Below, one piece after another: positions 50,751 to 61,142 of a stretch of DNA of 64,000 nucleotides. The notes under the pieces are model-generated. The model saw only the letters and a program-made list of their open reading frames with translations. It was not told the origin of the DNA and ran no database searches. Position numbers and translations under genes: made by a program. Each line of letters starts with the position of its first letter. Position 1 is the stretch's first letter. Source of the stretch: Serripes groenlandicus. Taxonomy: Eukaryota; Mollusca; Bivalvia; Cardiida; Cardiidae. The DNA lies in the NCBI GenBank assembly GCA_031761405.1, contig JASEVX010000005.1, forward strand, positions 30,925,127 through 30,989,126, read 5' to 3'.

Positions 50751-51180
50751 ACAATATTTGATGCCTCTGTAGCAGACAACTTTTGAAAACATAGCATGAC
50801 CAGAAGAAATTGTTCATATTAACTTCTTTATTTACACACAATGTTTTCAACACTGTATTTTCCCTTCCCCACTTGCAAAACGCATTTAAACGCATATCCG
50901 TCTCAAACAACTTTTTAAATCATTGTAGCAAAAAGGAGAAATTGCTCATAATGAATTCCTATGATTGCCACAATGGTTTTAACTCAATACAATAAACATG
51001 CTTTCATTTATAGAGATTTTGCAGATACTAGCCCCGATTTTGTTTAACGGTATGGATGCCACAGACCAAAACAACATGGCAACTGTTATAATGAACAGGA
51101 TATACCCCTTTCCTAAGTACAAACACTACTTGACGCCTCTGCAGCAGATGACTTTTGCAACAATACTTTCAACTCTTACT
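50745..51180. mobile_element. Several diverged MITE pieces
   Basis: CCTCTGTAGCAGACAACTTTTG, GGAGAAATTGCTCATAATG and GACGCCTCTGCAGCAGATG mark at least three partial copies. Confidence 0.55.
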
Positions 51181-51185
51181 TGTTA

Positions 51186-51415
51186 TTAACCCTTTCCCTC
51201 ATACAACAATTCTGCAGCAGACAACTTTGAACGTATTTTGTCAAAACATAGAAAATCTCTGTAATTGAATGGATAACCTATGACAAAAAGTGGAAAACAT
51301 TGTGGCAAAAGGAGAAATTGCACGTTTTGTGCAATTTCTTCTTTTGTCACTATGTTTTCAAAAAGCTGTCTGCTGCAGAGGCGTCAGAAAGCGTCTATAT
51401 GAGGGAAAGGGTTAA
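51186..51415 (+). mobile_element. TTAA MITE, full length, GCAC-apex
   Basis: 230 bp, apex GCACGTTTTGTGC, diagnostic GACAAAAAGTGG, both TTAA intact. Confidence 0.93.
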
Positions 51416-51579
51416 TTATACTTATATTTACAGAGGTTTTCCATACTTAGCAGTTTTCAACGTTGTGTTCTGCAGATGTGTTGCAAGCAGCAGACAACTT
51501 TGAATTTCTTGCCTCAACGTTTTCAACTCTATTTAACAAATCAACTTTCATTTATATATAAAGATTAACCTAGACGTTC

Positions 51580-51800
51580 TTAACCCTTTCCCACATACAA
51601 TGAATCTACAGCAGACGACTTAAACATGATTACGTCCAAAATATAGAAAATCTCTACAAATGATAATATGATTATTGAAAAGAACTTGTAATCATTGTGG
51701 CAAATGGAGAAATTGCTCATTACGAGCAATTTCTCCTTTTGCCACAATGATTTCAAAAGCTGTCTGCTGCAGAGGCGCCAGAAAGCGTCTATATGTGGAT
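51580..51800 (+). mobile_element. TTAA MITE, CACATACAAT-type
   Basis: TTAACCCTTTCCCACATACAAT, CTACAGCAGACGACTTAAAC, a long intact palindrome with apex GCTCATTACGAGC, then CTGTCTGCTGCAGAGGCGCC and TATATGTGGATTG. Confidence 0.8.
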
Positions 51801-51816
51801 TGTTTTGAGTTTTAGC

Positions 51817-52090
51817 CTGCTTTCAACCATTCTCAGTTATATCACAATGTTTCCTGGGTAAGTTAACCCTTTCCCTCATACGACAATTATGCAGCAGACG
51901 TCTTTGAACATATTTTGTCAAAACATTGAAAATTTCCATAGTTGAATGGATAACATATGACTAAAAGTGGAAAACATTGTCTGCTGCAGAGGCGTCAAAA
52001 AGCGTTTATATGAGGGAAAGGGTTAACAGTACACTACTGGTCCAGGCAGGGGATCAAACCTGCAGCTGCTATGAAAGCTTCTAAAGATCA
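51817..52090 (-). mobile_element. SINE-like element with a MITE inserted in it
   Basis: Left part TTTAGCCTGCTTTCAACC to TTTCCTGGGTAAG, right part CAGTACACTACTGGTCCAGG to GGATCAAACCTGCAGCTGC, which on the minus strand gives a B-box-like GCAGGTTTGATCCCC. The MITE 51863-52026 separates the two parts with TTAA on each side. Confidence 0.65.
51863..52026 (+). mobile_element. TTAA MITE with palindrome deleted (164 bp)
   Basis: Both TTAA and TIRs are intact. The region between GTGGAAAACATTG and TCTGCTGCAGAGGCG is deleted, removing the whole palindrome. Confidence 0.9.
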
Positions 52091-52129
52091 TCTGGATTAT
52101 TAAATAAGAAATATTATTTTGATAACATA

Positions 52130-52252
52130 ATGAGTTGAAACATAATGTTGGTAAAGGAATTGCACATCATTAACAACTACTCTCTTTTCCACAATGTTTT
52201 CAAAAGTTGTCTGATGCAGTGAATTTAAATGTCAGGGAAAAGGTTAAAACTT
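52130..52252. mobile_element. Diverged MITE remnant
   Basis: GAGTTGAAACATAATGTTGG, GTTGTCTGATGCAGTG and CAGGGAAAAGGTTAA. Confidence 0.5.
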
Positions 52253-52384
52253 CCTGATGGGAAATGTCCATTATTAGATGATCACTCCTTATAAGCGTCT
52301 AATGACCATGATCAATCCGAATTTCTAACAGGACAGCAGTTAATCAGGATGAAATATTGACTTGACATGGTTTTTTAAATAAAT

Positions 52385-52578
52385 ACTTTCCCACTGACAC
52401 CTCAGCAGCAGACAATTTTTGAAAACATTATGGCAAAAGGAGAAATGACTTAATATGAGCAATTTCTCCTTTTGCCCCAATGTTTTCAACTTATTTACTT
52501 TCATTTGAAGATTTTATGCTTGATATTTTTGCCTATAAGTCGTCTGCTGCAGAGTTGATTTAAGTTTAAAAGGGTTAA
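52385..52578. mobile_element. TTAA MITE, diverged
   Basis: ACTTTCCCACTGACACCTC, CAGCAGACAATTTTTGAAAAC, GTCGTCTGCTGCAGAGTTG and TTAAAAGGGTTAA. Confidence 0.62.
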
Positions 52579-52761
52579 TCAAGTACTCTCTCTCTCATTC
52601 CTGGACTTTACTGATGCAGACCGAAACACAATTTGATAGAAAAACAAGGCCATGATGCCCCTCTTTCCCATACCCCAGTACTTTGGGTGGGTATAATTTG
52701 TCAAGGAAAAAGTCATATATTAATTCTTCTTTTAGGAACATGCTTCTTTCAATGAATGACA

Positions 52762-53296
52762 AACAAGAGGGACATGACACCCAGGATCGCTCACCTGAGA
52801 ATGGGATATTTAAGACTTAACTCTTTCAGCGCCAATAGCAATATCATCATCATCATATTCGATCATAGCCTAGATATCATCAACAAAATAATTCTGACAA
52901 AGTTTCAACATGCTCAAGCCAAAAATGTGGCTCCCAGAGTGTTAACAAGTCAAATTTGGCCTAGTGACCTAGTTTTTGACCTGACAAGACCTATATTCAA
53001 ACTTGGCCTAGATATCATTAAAACAAACATTCTGACAAAATTTCAAGATGCTCAAGTTTAAAATGTAGCTTCCAGAGTGTTAACAAAATTTTCATTTCAT
53101 TTGCCCTAGTGACCTAGTTTGTGACCCCACATGACCCAGTTTCCAACTTAGCCTAGATTTGATGGAGATGTATGTTCTGATGAACTTTCATGAAGATTGG
53201 ATGCAAAATGTTGCCTCTAGCGTGTTTACAAGCAAATGTTGGCGACGAACGACGAACGAAAATAAAAACTCACTTCGTGCTCTGGTGAGCTAAAAA
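52762..53296 (+). mobile_element. HINE/pearl-like element D
   Basis: Starts AACAAGAGGGACATGACACC. The arm GCTCACC at 52789-52795 matches inverted GGTGAGC at 53284-53290. Core units of about 125-130 bp contain CTAGTGACCTAGTTTTTGACC and TCTGACAAAGTTTCAACATG. GACGAACGACGAACG is the microsatellite. The 3' hairpin is CTCAC..GTGAG, followed by TAAAAATAA. Confidence 0.78.
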
Positions 53297-53820
53297 TAAT
53301 TGTCAACCAACTAATTCTAAGAAATATTCGTTAATTTCTAGTCAAAAAGACCACATCCTTAATTGACCAATCCGAAGGTGTATAATCATCAATAGCTCTT
53401 ATCAGGGAAAAAACCCTCTTGACCCATCATTTGAAAATGTTACTGAGGAGGAAAATCGTTCCTATAATGAACTGATTGCCCAATAAATCGGGCACTTCAT
53501 CATATTTTTCTGACAAGCTTATTTCTTTTCCCAGTCTTGCAATATTTATCTTTCTCTTTTAAGGTGCAGCAGACAATTTTTAATTGACGCTATTGTTGTT
53601 GGAAAAATAGCCATTTCCAAAGGCTTCTTTTCTTTAAAAATTTGATAATACTATACCAAAGACCATTTCTTATCCATGAAGTTATTTTCAGACCTATTAT
53701 TTTACCTCTAAAATTCATTAATTGTATTTCATTGCCAAGTTTATCTAGTGTAGTATGAAAGGGCATAGAGGTTATATCATACATGACTTATTGTTACAAC
53801 ATTCCTATGAAGATTTCTTG
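53297..53820. other. Mostly unassigned
   Basis: A single GGTGCAGCAGACAATTTTTAA near 53565 is MITE-like. A minus frame at 53590-53784 has no recognisable feature. Confidence 0.35.
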
Positions 53821-53822
53821 TA

Positions 53823-54043
53823 TTAACCCTTTCCCTCATATAGACGCTTTCTGACGCCTCTGCAGCAGACGGCTTTTTGAAAACATAGTGACAAAAGAAG
53901 AAATTGCACAAAACGTACAATTTCTACTTTTGCCACAATGTTTTCCACTTTTTGTCATAGGTTATCCATTCAATTATGGATCTTTTGACAAAATACGTTC
54001 AAAGTTGTCTGCTGCAGAATTGTTGTATGAGGGAAAGGGTTAA
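53823..54043 (-). mobile_element. TTAA MITE, near full length
   Basis: TTAACCCTTTCCCTCATATAG to GAGGGAAAGGGTTAA. The apex GCACAAAACGTAC has one broken pair. A short deletion lies near GGATCTTTTGAC. Confidence 0.9.
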
Positions 54044-54171
54044 CCCTTTCCCACGTGTTAACACTTTCTGACGCCTCTGCAGCAGTTGACTTTTCAAAAC
54101 ATTGTGACAAAAGGAGAAATTGCTCAAAACTTCTCCTTTTGCCTCATGTGGGAAAGGGCTGAAGCTGCTAT
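54040..54171 (-). mobile_element. Short TTAA MITE sharing a TTAA with its neighbour
   Basis: Starts at the TTAA that closes the copy to the left: TTAACCCTTTCCCACGTGTTAA. It has GACGCCTCTGCAGCAGTTG and ends CTCATGTGGGAAAGGGCTGAA. About 130 bp, with the distal half deleted. Confidence 0.75.
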
Positions 54172-54174
54172 AAC

Positions 54175-56005
54175 CTCCTTTCCTGAATGAAAAAAATCTG
54201 CAGCAGCAAAACTGAAAACATGTAGGCATGAATGGAACATATCTCTAGAAATCAAAGTATTATAGTATTGAAAAGAGTTAATAATAACTAGAGATTGCTT
54301 TTTTGAAAAAGCGCTTGTCTCTCCATTTGTGTGGTCATAGGGGACGAAAAGAAATGATGGGAGTCAAAATCAATTTGTTCAGGTGAATGTTACTGTGACC
54401 TTGACCTTTGACATTGTGACCTCAAAATCAATAGGGGTCATCTACTGGTTAGGACCAACGTGTGAAACCAAATATGAAGTTCCTCGACATAATCAGTCTT
54501 TAGTTATTGAGCGGAAACCATTTTTTCAGCTGAAGGTTACCATGACCTTGACCTTTGATCTAGTGACCTCAAAATCAATAGGGGTCATGTGCTGGTAGTG
54601 ACCAACATGCAAACCAAGTATTAAGTTCCTGGGCCCAAGCATTCTTCAGTTATTGAGCGGAAACCATTTTTCAGCCCAAGGTCACCTTGACCTTTGACCT
54701 ACTGATATCAAATTCAATAGGGGTCATCTACAGGTTAGGACCAACCTGCACACCAAGTATGAAGTTCCTGGACATAAGCGTTCTTGAGAGAGTTATTGAG
54801 AAAAAATCATTTTTAAACTTAAGGTTACTGTGACCTTGGCGTTTGACCTTGTGACCTCAAAATCAAATAAAATCAATAGTTTTATCTACTGATTAGGATC
54901 AACCTGCACACCAGGTATGAAGTTCCTCGACATAAGCATTCTTTAGTTATTGAGCGGAAATCATTTTTCAGCTGAAGGTTACCATGACCTTGACCTTTGA
55001 CCTAGTGACCTCAAAATCAATAGGGGTCATCTGCTGGTGGTGACCAACCTGCACCCCAAGTATTAAGTTCCATGGCCAAAGCCATTAAGAGAAAACAATT
55101 TTTCAGCTCATTGTCACTGTGACCTTTCAGCTCAAGGTCACTGTGACCTTGACTTTAGATGTACTGACCTCAAAATCAAAAGGGGTCTTTTACTGGGCAT
55201 GGCTAACCTTCATACCAAGTAAGGAGTTTTTCGACCCAAACGTTCTTCAGTTATTCAGCGGAAACCATTTTTACCTCACAAGGTCACCATGACCTTGACC
55301 TTCTGACATCTAAATCAATAGGGGTCATCTACTGGTCATGACCAACCTGCAAACCAAGTATGAAGTTCCTACGCCCAAGGGTTCTTCAGTTATTGAGCGG
55401 AAACAAGTATGATGGATGTGACCTTGACCACTGTGACCTTGACCTTTGACCTAGTGATCTCAAAATCAAGAGAGGTCATTTGCTGGTAGTGACCAAACTG
55501 CATACCAAGTATGAAGTTCCTGGGCCCAAGCAAAAACAATTTTTCAGCTCATCGCCACTGTGACCTTTCAGCTCAAGGTCACTGTGACCTTGACTTTAGA
55601 CGTACTGACCTCAATATCAATAGGGGTCTTCTACTGGGCATGGCCAACCTGCATACAAAGTATGGAGTTTCTCGGCCCAAGCATTCTTCGGTTATTGAGC
55701 GGAAACCACTGTTTACCTCACAAGGTCAACATGACCTTGACCTTTGACCTTCTGACATCAAAATCAATAGGGGTCAGCTACTGGTCATGACAAACCTGCA
55801 TACAAAGTATGAAGTTCCTACACCCAAGCGTTCTTCAGTTATTGAGCGGAAACAAGTGTGACAGACGGAAGGACGGACGGAACGGGCAAAAACAATATGT
55901 CACCCCCATATATGGGGGAGACATAATAACATTGTGGCTAAAGCAGAAATTGCTAAAAAATAAACCACAAATGGTGACAAATGTTTCAAAAGTCATCTGC
56001 TGTGA
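54175..56005 (+). mobile_element. TTAA MITE split by HINE-like element G
   Basis: The left piece CTTTCCTGAATGAAAAAAATC, CTGCAGCAGCAAAACTG to GAAAAGAGTTAATAAT (to 54285) continues as AACATTGTGGCTAAAGCAG to GTCATCTGCTGTGAATAC (55928-56005). Confidence 0.6.
54286..55927 (+). mobile_element. HINE/pearl-like element G (about 10 core units)
   Basis: Starts AACTAGAGATTGC with a 5' hairpin GCTTTTT-TG-AAAAAGC (54297-54312) and TGTCTCTCC. Units of about 145 bp carry GTTATTGAGCGGAAACC, TGACCTTGACCTTTGACC and CTCAAAATCAATAGGGGTCA. GACAGACGGAAGGACGGACGG is followed by the hairpin 55897-55924 (ATGTCACCCCCA..TGGGGGAGACAT, one mismatch). Copies of the unit vary more than in family A, so the element is older. 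Confidence 0.8.
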
Positions 56006-56370
56006 ATACATACAAATTTGAAGTTTCCTGATATTGACAACTTTTGTGCCATTTAACTTCCGACTTAAAAGGAAATATTGTGAGAAAAGTAGAATGGCAC
56101 AACATGAGTAGTTTCTCTTTCACTTCTGTATCCAAATCATACTTCCAGATACTTTTACAATCTTCAAGGACCAAAGCATTTAGATAAGGCGCATGAATAT
56201 GTGATCATGCATTTAAATGCAGAATAAAACATCATATTGTATGATGAATTGACAACGAATGAGATGGATTTCCACAGAAATGACGATCATTTGACAACGG
56301 GTGGTGGTATAATATATACGTTCACCGGTGGTTGATTTTGACTGATGAAGGTGTAACATGCAATGCATAA
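56006..56370. other. No recognisable feature
   Basis: AT-rich spacer with an old MITE-like trace near 56095 at most. Confidence 0.4.
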
Positions 56371-56600
56371 TTAACCCTTTCCCTCATACGGCAATTCTGC
56401 AGCAGACGACTTTGAACATATTTTGTCAAACAATAGAAAATCTCCATAATTGAATGGATAACCTATGACAAAAAGTGGAAAACACTGTGGCAAAAGGAGA
56501 AATTGCACGTTTTGTGCAATTTCTTCTTTTGTTACTATGTTTTCAAAAAGCCGTCTGCTGCAGAGGTGTCAGAAAGCGTCTATATAAGGGAAAGGGTTAA
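56371..56600 (+). mobile_element. TTAA MITE, full length, GCAC-apex
   Basis: 230 bp, both TTAA intact, apex GCACGTTTTGTGC, diagnostic GACAAAAAGTGG. Confidence 0.93.
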
Positions 56601-56775
56601 AATGTATTTAACAATTTACTTTCATCGTTTGGGTAGAGGGCTCCGGGTAGTGATTCGAAAATAGTCGTTGAGGTAAAAGGTAATGAGGTAATTGATCAAT
56701 AAGCAACTGCTGCTCTTCATACAATAATTCATTCCAAGTCACAAAAATAACCCTTACCCTCTGTAGCAGATGCCT

Positions 56776-56926
56776 TTTAACAGTTTCCCACATAAAGACG
56801 CTTTCCAACACCAGTCTGCAGCAGACCACTTTTCAAAACATGGTGACAAAAGGAGAAATTGCTCATCATGAGCAATTTCTCCTTTTGCCACCATGTTTTC
56901 ACCTCTATGCATGATCAAAGTTTCAT
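56776..56926 (-). mobile_element. TTAA MITE, right part missing
   Basis: TAACAGTTTCCCACATAAAGACG, CAGTCTGCAGCAGACCAC and a near-perfect palindrome with apex GCTCATCATGAGC. The distal half is replaced by the next MITE. Confidence 0.7.
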
Positions 56927-57158
56927 TTAACCCAGTTTCCCTCATACGACAATTCTGCAGCAGATTACTTCAAACATATTTTGTCAAAAAATAGAAAATC
57001 ACTATAATTGAATGGATAACCTATGACTAAAAGGGGAAAACATTGTGGCAAAAGGAGAAATTGCTTGTTTTGAGCAATTTCTTCTTTTGTCACTATGTTT
57101 TCAAAAAGCTGTCTGCTGCAGAGGCATCAGAAAGCAACTATATGAGGGAAAGGGTTAA
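56927..57158 (+). mobile_element. TTAA MITE, full length
   Basis: TTAACCCAGTTTCCCTCATACG to GAGGGAAAGGGTTAA, apex GCTTGTTTTGAGC, GACTAAAAGGG. Confidence 0.9.
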
Positions 57159-57265
57159 GGAGATTTTCCATATTTTCCATATTTTCTTCTATTTTCACTA
57201 TGTTTCCAAAAAAGCTGTCTGCCGTAGAGGCGTCAGAAAGTGTCCATATGAGGGAAAGAGTTAAG
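57159..57265 (+). mobile_element. MITE right-end fragment
   Basis: TTCACTATGTTTCCAAAAAAGC, TGTCTGCCGTAGAGGCGTC, TATGAGGGAAAGAGTTAA. Only the right third of the element remains. Confidence 0.65.
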
Positions 57266-57282
57266 TACAACAAAACATTATT

Positions 57283-57495
57283 AACCCTTTCCCTCAGACA
57301 ACAAATGTGCAGCAGAACACTTTCAAATAATATGGGGGGAAATATGGAAAATCTCTAAAAATGAAAGTTTAAATATTGAAAAGATTTGAAAATATTGTGG
57401 AAGAAGGAAGAATTGCTTGTTTTGATCAATTTTTTCTTTTGCCACAATGTTTTCAAAAAAGGCGTCAGAAAGCGTCTATATGTGGGAAAGGGTTT
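57283..57495 (+). mobile_element. TTAA MITE, diverged
   Basis: TTAACCCTTTCCCTCAGACAAC to TATGTGGGAAAGGGTTTAA, apex GCTTGTTTTGATC. The CTGCTGCAGA block at the right is deleted. Confidence 0.75.
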
Positions 57496-57649
57496 AAAAT
57501 TGTCCTACATTTTTTAACATTCAAGAAATGACATAAACAAAGAAAGGTCTATCAACTTCTTTGCTAGAAACAAAGGAAGCAAGAATTCAATAATAATCTA
57601 ATTTGCTGTGTCTCCTGCCTTTTGTCTTTTACCTCCGTAGATCACCCAA

Positions 57650-58020
57650 TATATTATTTTTTTGAGTCGTCTTTTTCGGAAACATTTGAAGCAAATATGT
57701 GAATTTCTTTCAGAAAATTCTACTTTTGCAACAGCGTTTTCAACTCTATTCAATAATATTTTTTTCATTTATAAAGGCCTCTGCACAATCCTTCTCGTCA
57801 ATTCTCCTTTCCCACCTTCTGACCCACACTTCTGCAGTTGATAACTTCTGAAAACACACTAAGGAAAGCAGAAATTGCTCACAATGAGAAATTTCTGCTT
57901 TCGCCACAATAGTTTCAACTCTAATTAATAATTTTACATTAATTAAAAGAAATTTTCCTCATTCATGCCTAATGGTTTCAAAGTCGTCTGCTGCAGTTTT
58001 GTTAATATGTGAGACCTGTG
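57650..58020. mobile_element. Diverged TTAA MITE pieces
   Basis: CTTTCCCACCTTCTGACCC, AAATTGCTCACAATGAGAAATTTC, GTCGTCTGCTGCAGTTTTG mark one copy near 57808-58012, with weaker traces before it. Confidence 0.55.
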
Positions 58021-58980
58021 CAGCAGACAACATTTGAAAACATGTATGAACAAGAAGCCCATGAGGGCCTATGCTCTACTGGGATTTTTTGGTCATTTTC
58101 AATCCAGAGCATGTATGTATGCTGAAGATCAGATAGTAAATGGAGGATCTATTGTGTTCACAAGATGTTTTATAGCAATTTTGACAATTTCAAGGGCCAT
58201 AATCTAGTATGCATGGGTGGATCTGGCTGGTTTGCAAGAGGAACCGAGCTCTCATCAACATTTAACTACTATCTAAGTTTGGTGAAGATCGGATAGTAAA
58301 TGGAGGCTCTATTGTGTTCACAAGCTGTATTATAGCAATTTTGACAGTTTTAAGGGCCATAATCCAGTCATGCAAGAGCAAATCTCGCTGGTTTTCGAAA
58401 GGCACAGAGCTCTCATCAATATTTAACTACTATCTAAGTTTGGAGAAGATCAGATAGTAAACGGAGCCTCTATTGTGTTCACAAGCTCTATTATAGCAAT
58501 TTTGACAATATCAAGGGCCATAATCCAGTCTTGCATGGCCAAATCTGTCTGGTTTGCAAAAGTAACCAAGCTCTCATGGATACCTAACTACTGTGTAAGT
58601 TTGGAGAAGATCAGATAGTAAATGGAGCCCCTATTGTGTTCACAAGCTCTATTATAGCAATTTTGACAATTTCAAGGGCCATAATCCAGTCTTGCATGGG
58701 CGGATCTAGCTGGTTTGCAAAATCAACCGAGCTCTCATGGATATCTAACTACTGTATAAGTTTGATTGAGATACAATCAAAACTGAAGACTGTATCGCAT
58801 TCACAAGCAATTGTTTACGGACGCACGGAAGCACGCACGCACAGACGACGGACACCACACCACGGCATAAGCTCTTCTGGCCTTTGGCCAGTAGGGCTAA
58901 AAAGGAGAAATTGCTTGTTTGTCAACTCTATATCAATGTAATATTGGTGGAAAAGGAGAAATTGCTTGTTTTTCAGCTAC
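58021..58980 (+). mobile_element. TTAA MITE split by HINE-like element C
   Basis: GCAGCAGACAACATTTGAAAAC to ATGTATG on the left and GGAGAAATTGCTTGTTTGTC on the right are consecutive MITE sequence. GGAGAAATTGCTTG recurs again at 58951. Confidence 0.55.
58049..58903 (+). mobile_element. HINE/pearl-like element C (about 4 core units)
   Basis: Starts AACAAGAAGCCCATGAGGGC with 5' hairpin GCCC-ATGA-GGGC and CTCTACTGGG. A 160-161-bp unit containing AGATAGTAAATGGAG recurs at 58131, 58291, 58452 and 58613. GCACGCACGCACAGACGACGG is the microsatellite. The 3' hairpin CTGGCC-TTT-GGCCAG is followed by TAGGGCTAAAAA; CCAGTAG pairs with the 5' CTACTGG. Confidence 0.82.
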
Positions 58981-59318
58981 GATAAAAACTTGAATCTAAT
59001 TTTGTGAAATTAAATATTTTTCGGCAAACCAAATTTCCGAAGCAGGCGATCGTCAACATATCAAATTGGGTAAACACACTCAAGTACACCAATTTCAATT
59101 TATTTTGTTAGAGCTGTATATCAAAGCACAACAGAAAACAACAATAATCAATATTATAATAAATGATCTTGTACCAAATGATGGACGAGCACAATAAAAC
59201 ACCAACAAACAAACTTGACAAATGAAACATCAGATCTACTGATGCAGTATACGATTTTCAAGTTCAAACCAATTCTTTCACCAACTGTAAGTGAGTTGCT
59301 ATTTATCCTTGTTTATTC
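58981..59318. other. No recognisable feature
   Basis: AT-rich spacer, nothing supported. Confidence 0.4.
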
Positions 59319-59491
59319 AACCTTTTCCAACATATAGATGCTTGTTGACACCTCTGCAGCAGTGGACTTTTGAAAACCTTTTGCCACAATGTTTTCAATT
59401 TTTCTTTCCTATAAAAAGGGTTTACATGAATGTGACTAAATAATTTTCAAAGTCGTCCTCTGCAGATTAGTTGTACTTGGGAAAGAGTTAA
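59319..59491 (-). mobile_element. TTAA MITE, shortened
   Basis: CAACCTTTTCCAACATATAGATG, GACACCTCTGCAGCAGTGG, GTCGTCCTCTGCAGATTAG and TTGGGAAAGAGTTAA. The palindrome arm is deleted. Confidence 0.7.
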
Positions 59492-59706
59492 CTCTTTTCC
59501 TCATACGACAACTCTGCAGCAGACGACTTTGAACAAAAATGGAAAATGTCTATAATTGAATGGATAACCTGTGACTAAAAGTGGAAAACATTGTGGCAAA
59601 AGGAGAAATTGCTCGTTTTGAGCAATTTCTTCTTTAGTCACTATGTTTTCAAAAAAACGTCTGCCACAGAGGCGTCAGAAAGTGTCTATATGAGGGAAAG
59701 GGTTAA
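59488..59706 (+). mobile_element. TTAA MITE, second in a run of three
   Basis: Uses the TTAA of the copy on its left and gives its right TTAA to the copy at 59703. Apex GCTCGTTTTGAGC, GACTAAAAGTGG. A small deletion removes the ATATTTTGTC region. Confidence 0.88.
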
Positions 59707-60035
59707 ACCTTTTCCCACACACAACAAATTTGCAGCAGATGACTTTGGAAATACATTGGTAAATACATATCGACTTGAAAACATTGTGACATGCAGAAAA
59801 ATAACGCATTATGAGCAATTTCAGTGCTACAGTGTTTTCATCAGGGACCTGCAGCCAATGTATCAAACAACTAGATGCCCACAGGCAACATGTCGAGCCC
59901 GCTCCAAAGGTTTTGTCACAGACAAAGTGCTCTTCCATGCAATTGCAACACAGACTGACAAAGAGCTGACCTGATAGCAGTTATTTAATAAATTAATAAT
60001 GCTTTAAAATGCGTCTACAAGTGCAAAAGGGTTAA
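59703..60035 (+). mobile_element. TTAA MITE, third in a run of three, with insertion
   Basis: TTAAACCTTTTCCCACACACAAC, TTGCAGCAGATGACTTTGG and right end GTGCAAAAGGGTTAA. About 100 bp of unrelated sequence (near 59830-59960) sits inside. Confidence 0.6.
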
Positions 60036-60282
60036 AAGAGCAGCATTTGTTGTATGTGGGATAGGGGGAAAATAATAGTTATCACTTACGTGTCAGAGGA
60101 CTTGAAAACTAGATTTTTCATCTCGTCCATGTCAGCTCTGTTTTTCGTGCTTAATTATCACAAAGAAGCTTTATATTCCATCTAATATCTGAAAGTCGAA
60201 AACAAAATTAAACAATTAAATATTGAATGGTATATGTATTCTAAAATTAAGTTGTACGTTTCATGCACCTCATTTTTGCAAA
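60036..60282. other. No recognisable feature
   Basis: Short unassigned spacer with one MITE-like TTGTTGTATGTGGGATAGG. Confidence 0.4.
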
Positions 60283-60386
60283 TTAACCCTTTCTCACATA
60301 CAGATGCTTTCTGACGCCTCTGCAGCAGACGACTTTTGAAAACATGTCACAATTGCAGATTTGTTTGTATGAGCGAAAAACTTAAA
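60283..60386 (-). mobile_element. TTAA MITE reduced to its ends
   Basis: TTAACCCTTTCTCACATACAG, GACGCCTCTGCAGCAGACGAC, then directly TTGCAGATTTGTTTGTATGAG. About 100 bp, interior lost. Confidence 0.75.
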
Positions 60387-60469
60387 GTTCTCGGCTTTAA
60401 AAATATATAACAAAGTTTTGAAACTTCAAAAGTTAATCTCTCATTCAGCAGAGGAATAACAAGAGAAGT

Positions 60470-61130
60470 GAATGAGGAAATGTATTGGTAAACAAAATGG
60501 TGAGAAACGGGGAACAAAAAACTACATGATGCGAATAAGTACTGATAGGTACGGCGTACTACGTTTTACTTGCGATGACAACTTGCCCATTGCCTGGATG
60601 GGTCTGCGGTGAACTACGTCAAACTATGTTTAAGTATTGGCAGCCTCAGATAACTATGTTCAACTACGGATGAAATAAGCCGTAGTTATCCGTACCAAAA
60701 CATAGTTAAATATAATAAAACAAGGGAAAGGCAGCAAGTAAGAAAATGTTCATGTCCAACTACCGATATGTACATTTCAGTACAGATAAGTACGATTTTG
60801 TTTGTTTAACTACGGATGAATAAGTTTTAACAAAGTTGGACCAAAGTCACGCTCAAATGGCCACAAAATGCTCTAACTTTTGTGCATGTTCAAAAGTTGG
60901 AAAACTTGCAAGTTTGGGATAAGTCTTGAATAAGTTTTGACCAAGTGTTGGTACAGATTGATACGGATTACTACGTTGAGGTACGGCTCCGGTATGGATC
61001 GGGTTACTACGTTTCTATCCGTGGCTAGACTTGGCTTTCCATGCCATGTGTGTGACTTGAGTATAATCAAGATCAACACCAACCTAACCAGCATGTATCT
61101 CAAATAATCATTGGCATTGCAGGAACCTTC
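60470..61130. repeat. Degenerate ACTACGG-rich repeat region
   Basis: Scattered variants of TACGGATAAGTACG and AACTACGTCAAACTATG over about 550 bp, in both orientations. It is similar in style to the interiors of the TIR elements at 21671 and 47998, but I could not find paired ends. Confidence 0.5.
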
Positions 61131-61142
61131 TTGCTAACTGAA

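Noticed and set aside
11290..59974. A recurring peptide (…KEKLHVLCNFFFCHYVFKK…SESVYMRERVK) read from many places.
   Set aside because: It is the translation of the right half of the TTAA MITE. The copies are mobile palindromic elements with indels that break the frame, and the reverse orientation gives an equally repeated peptide. No evidence of a gene.
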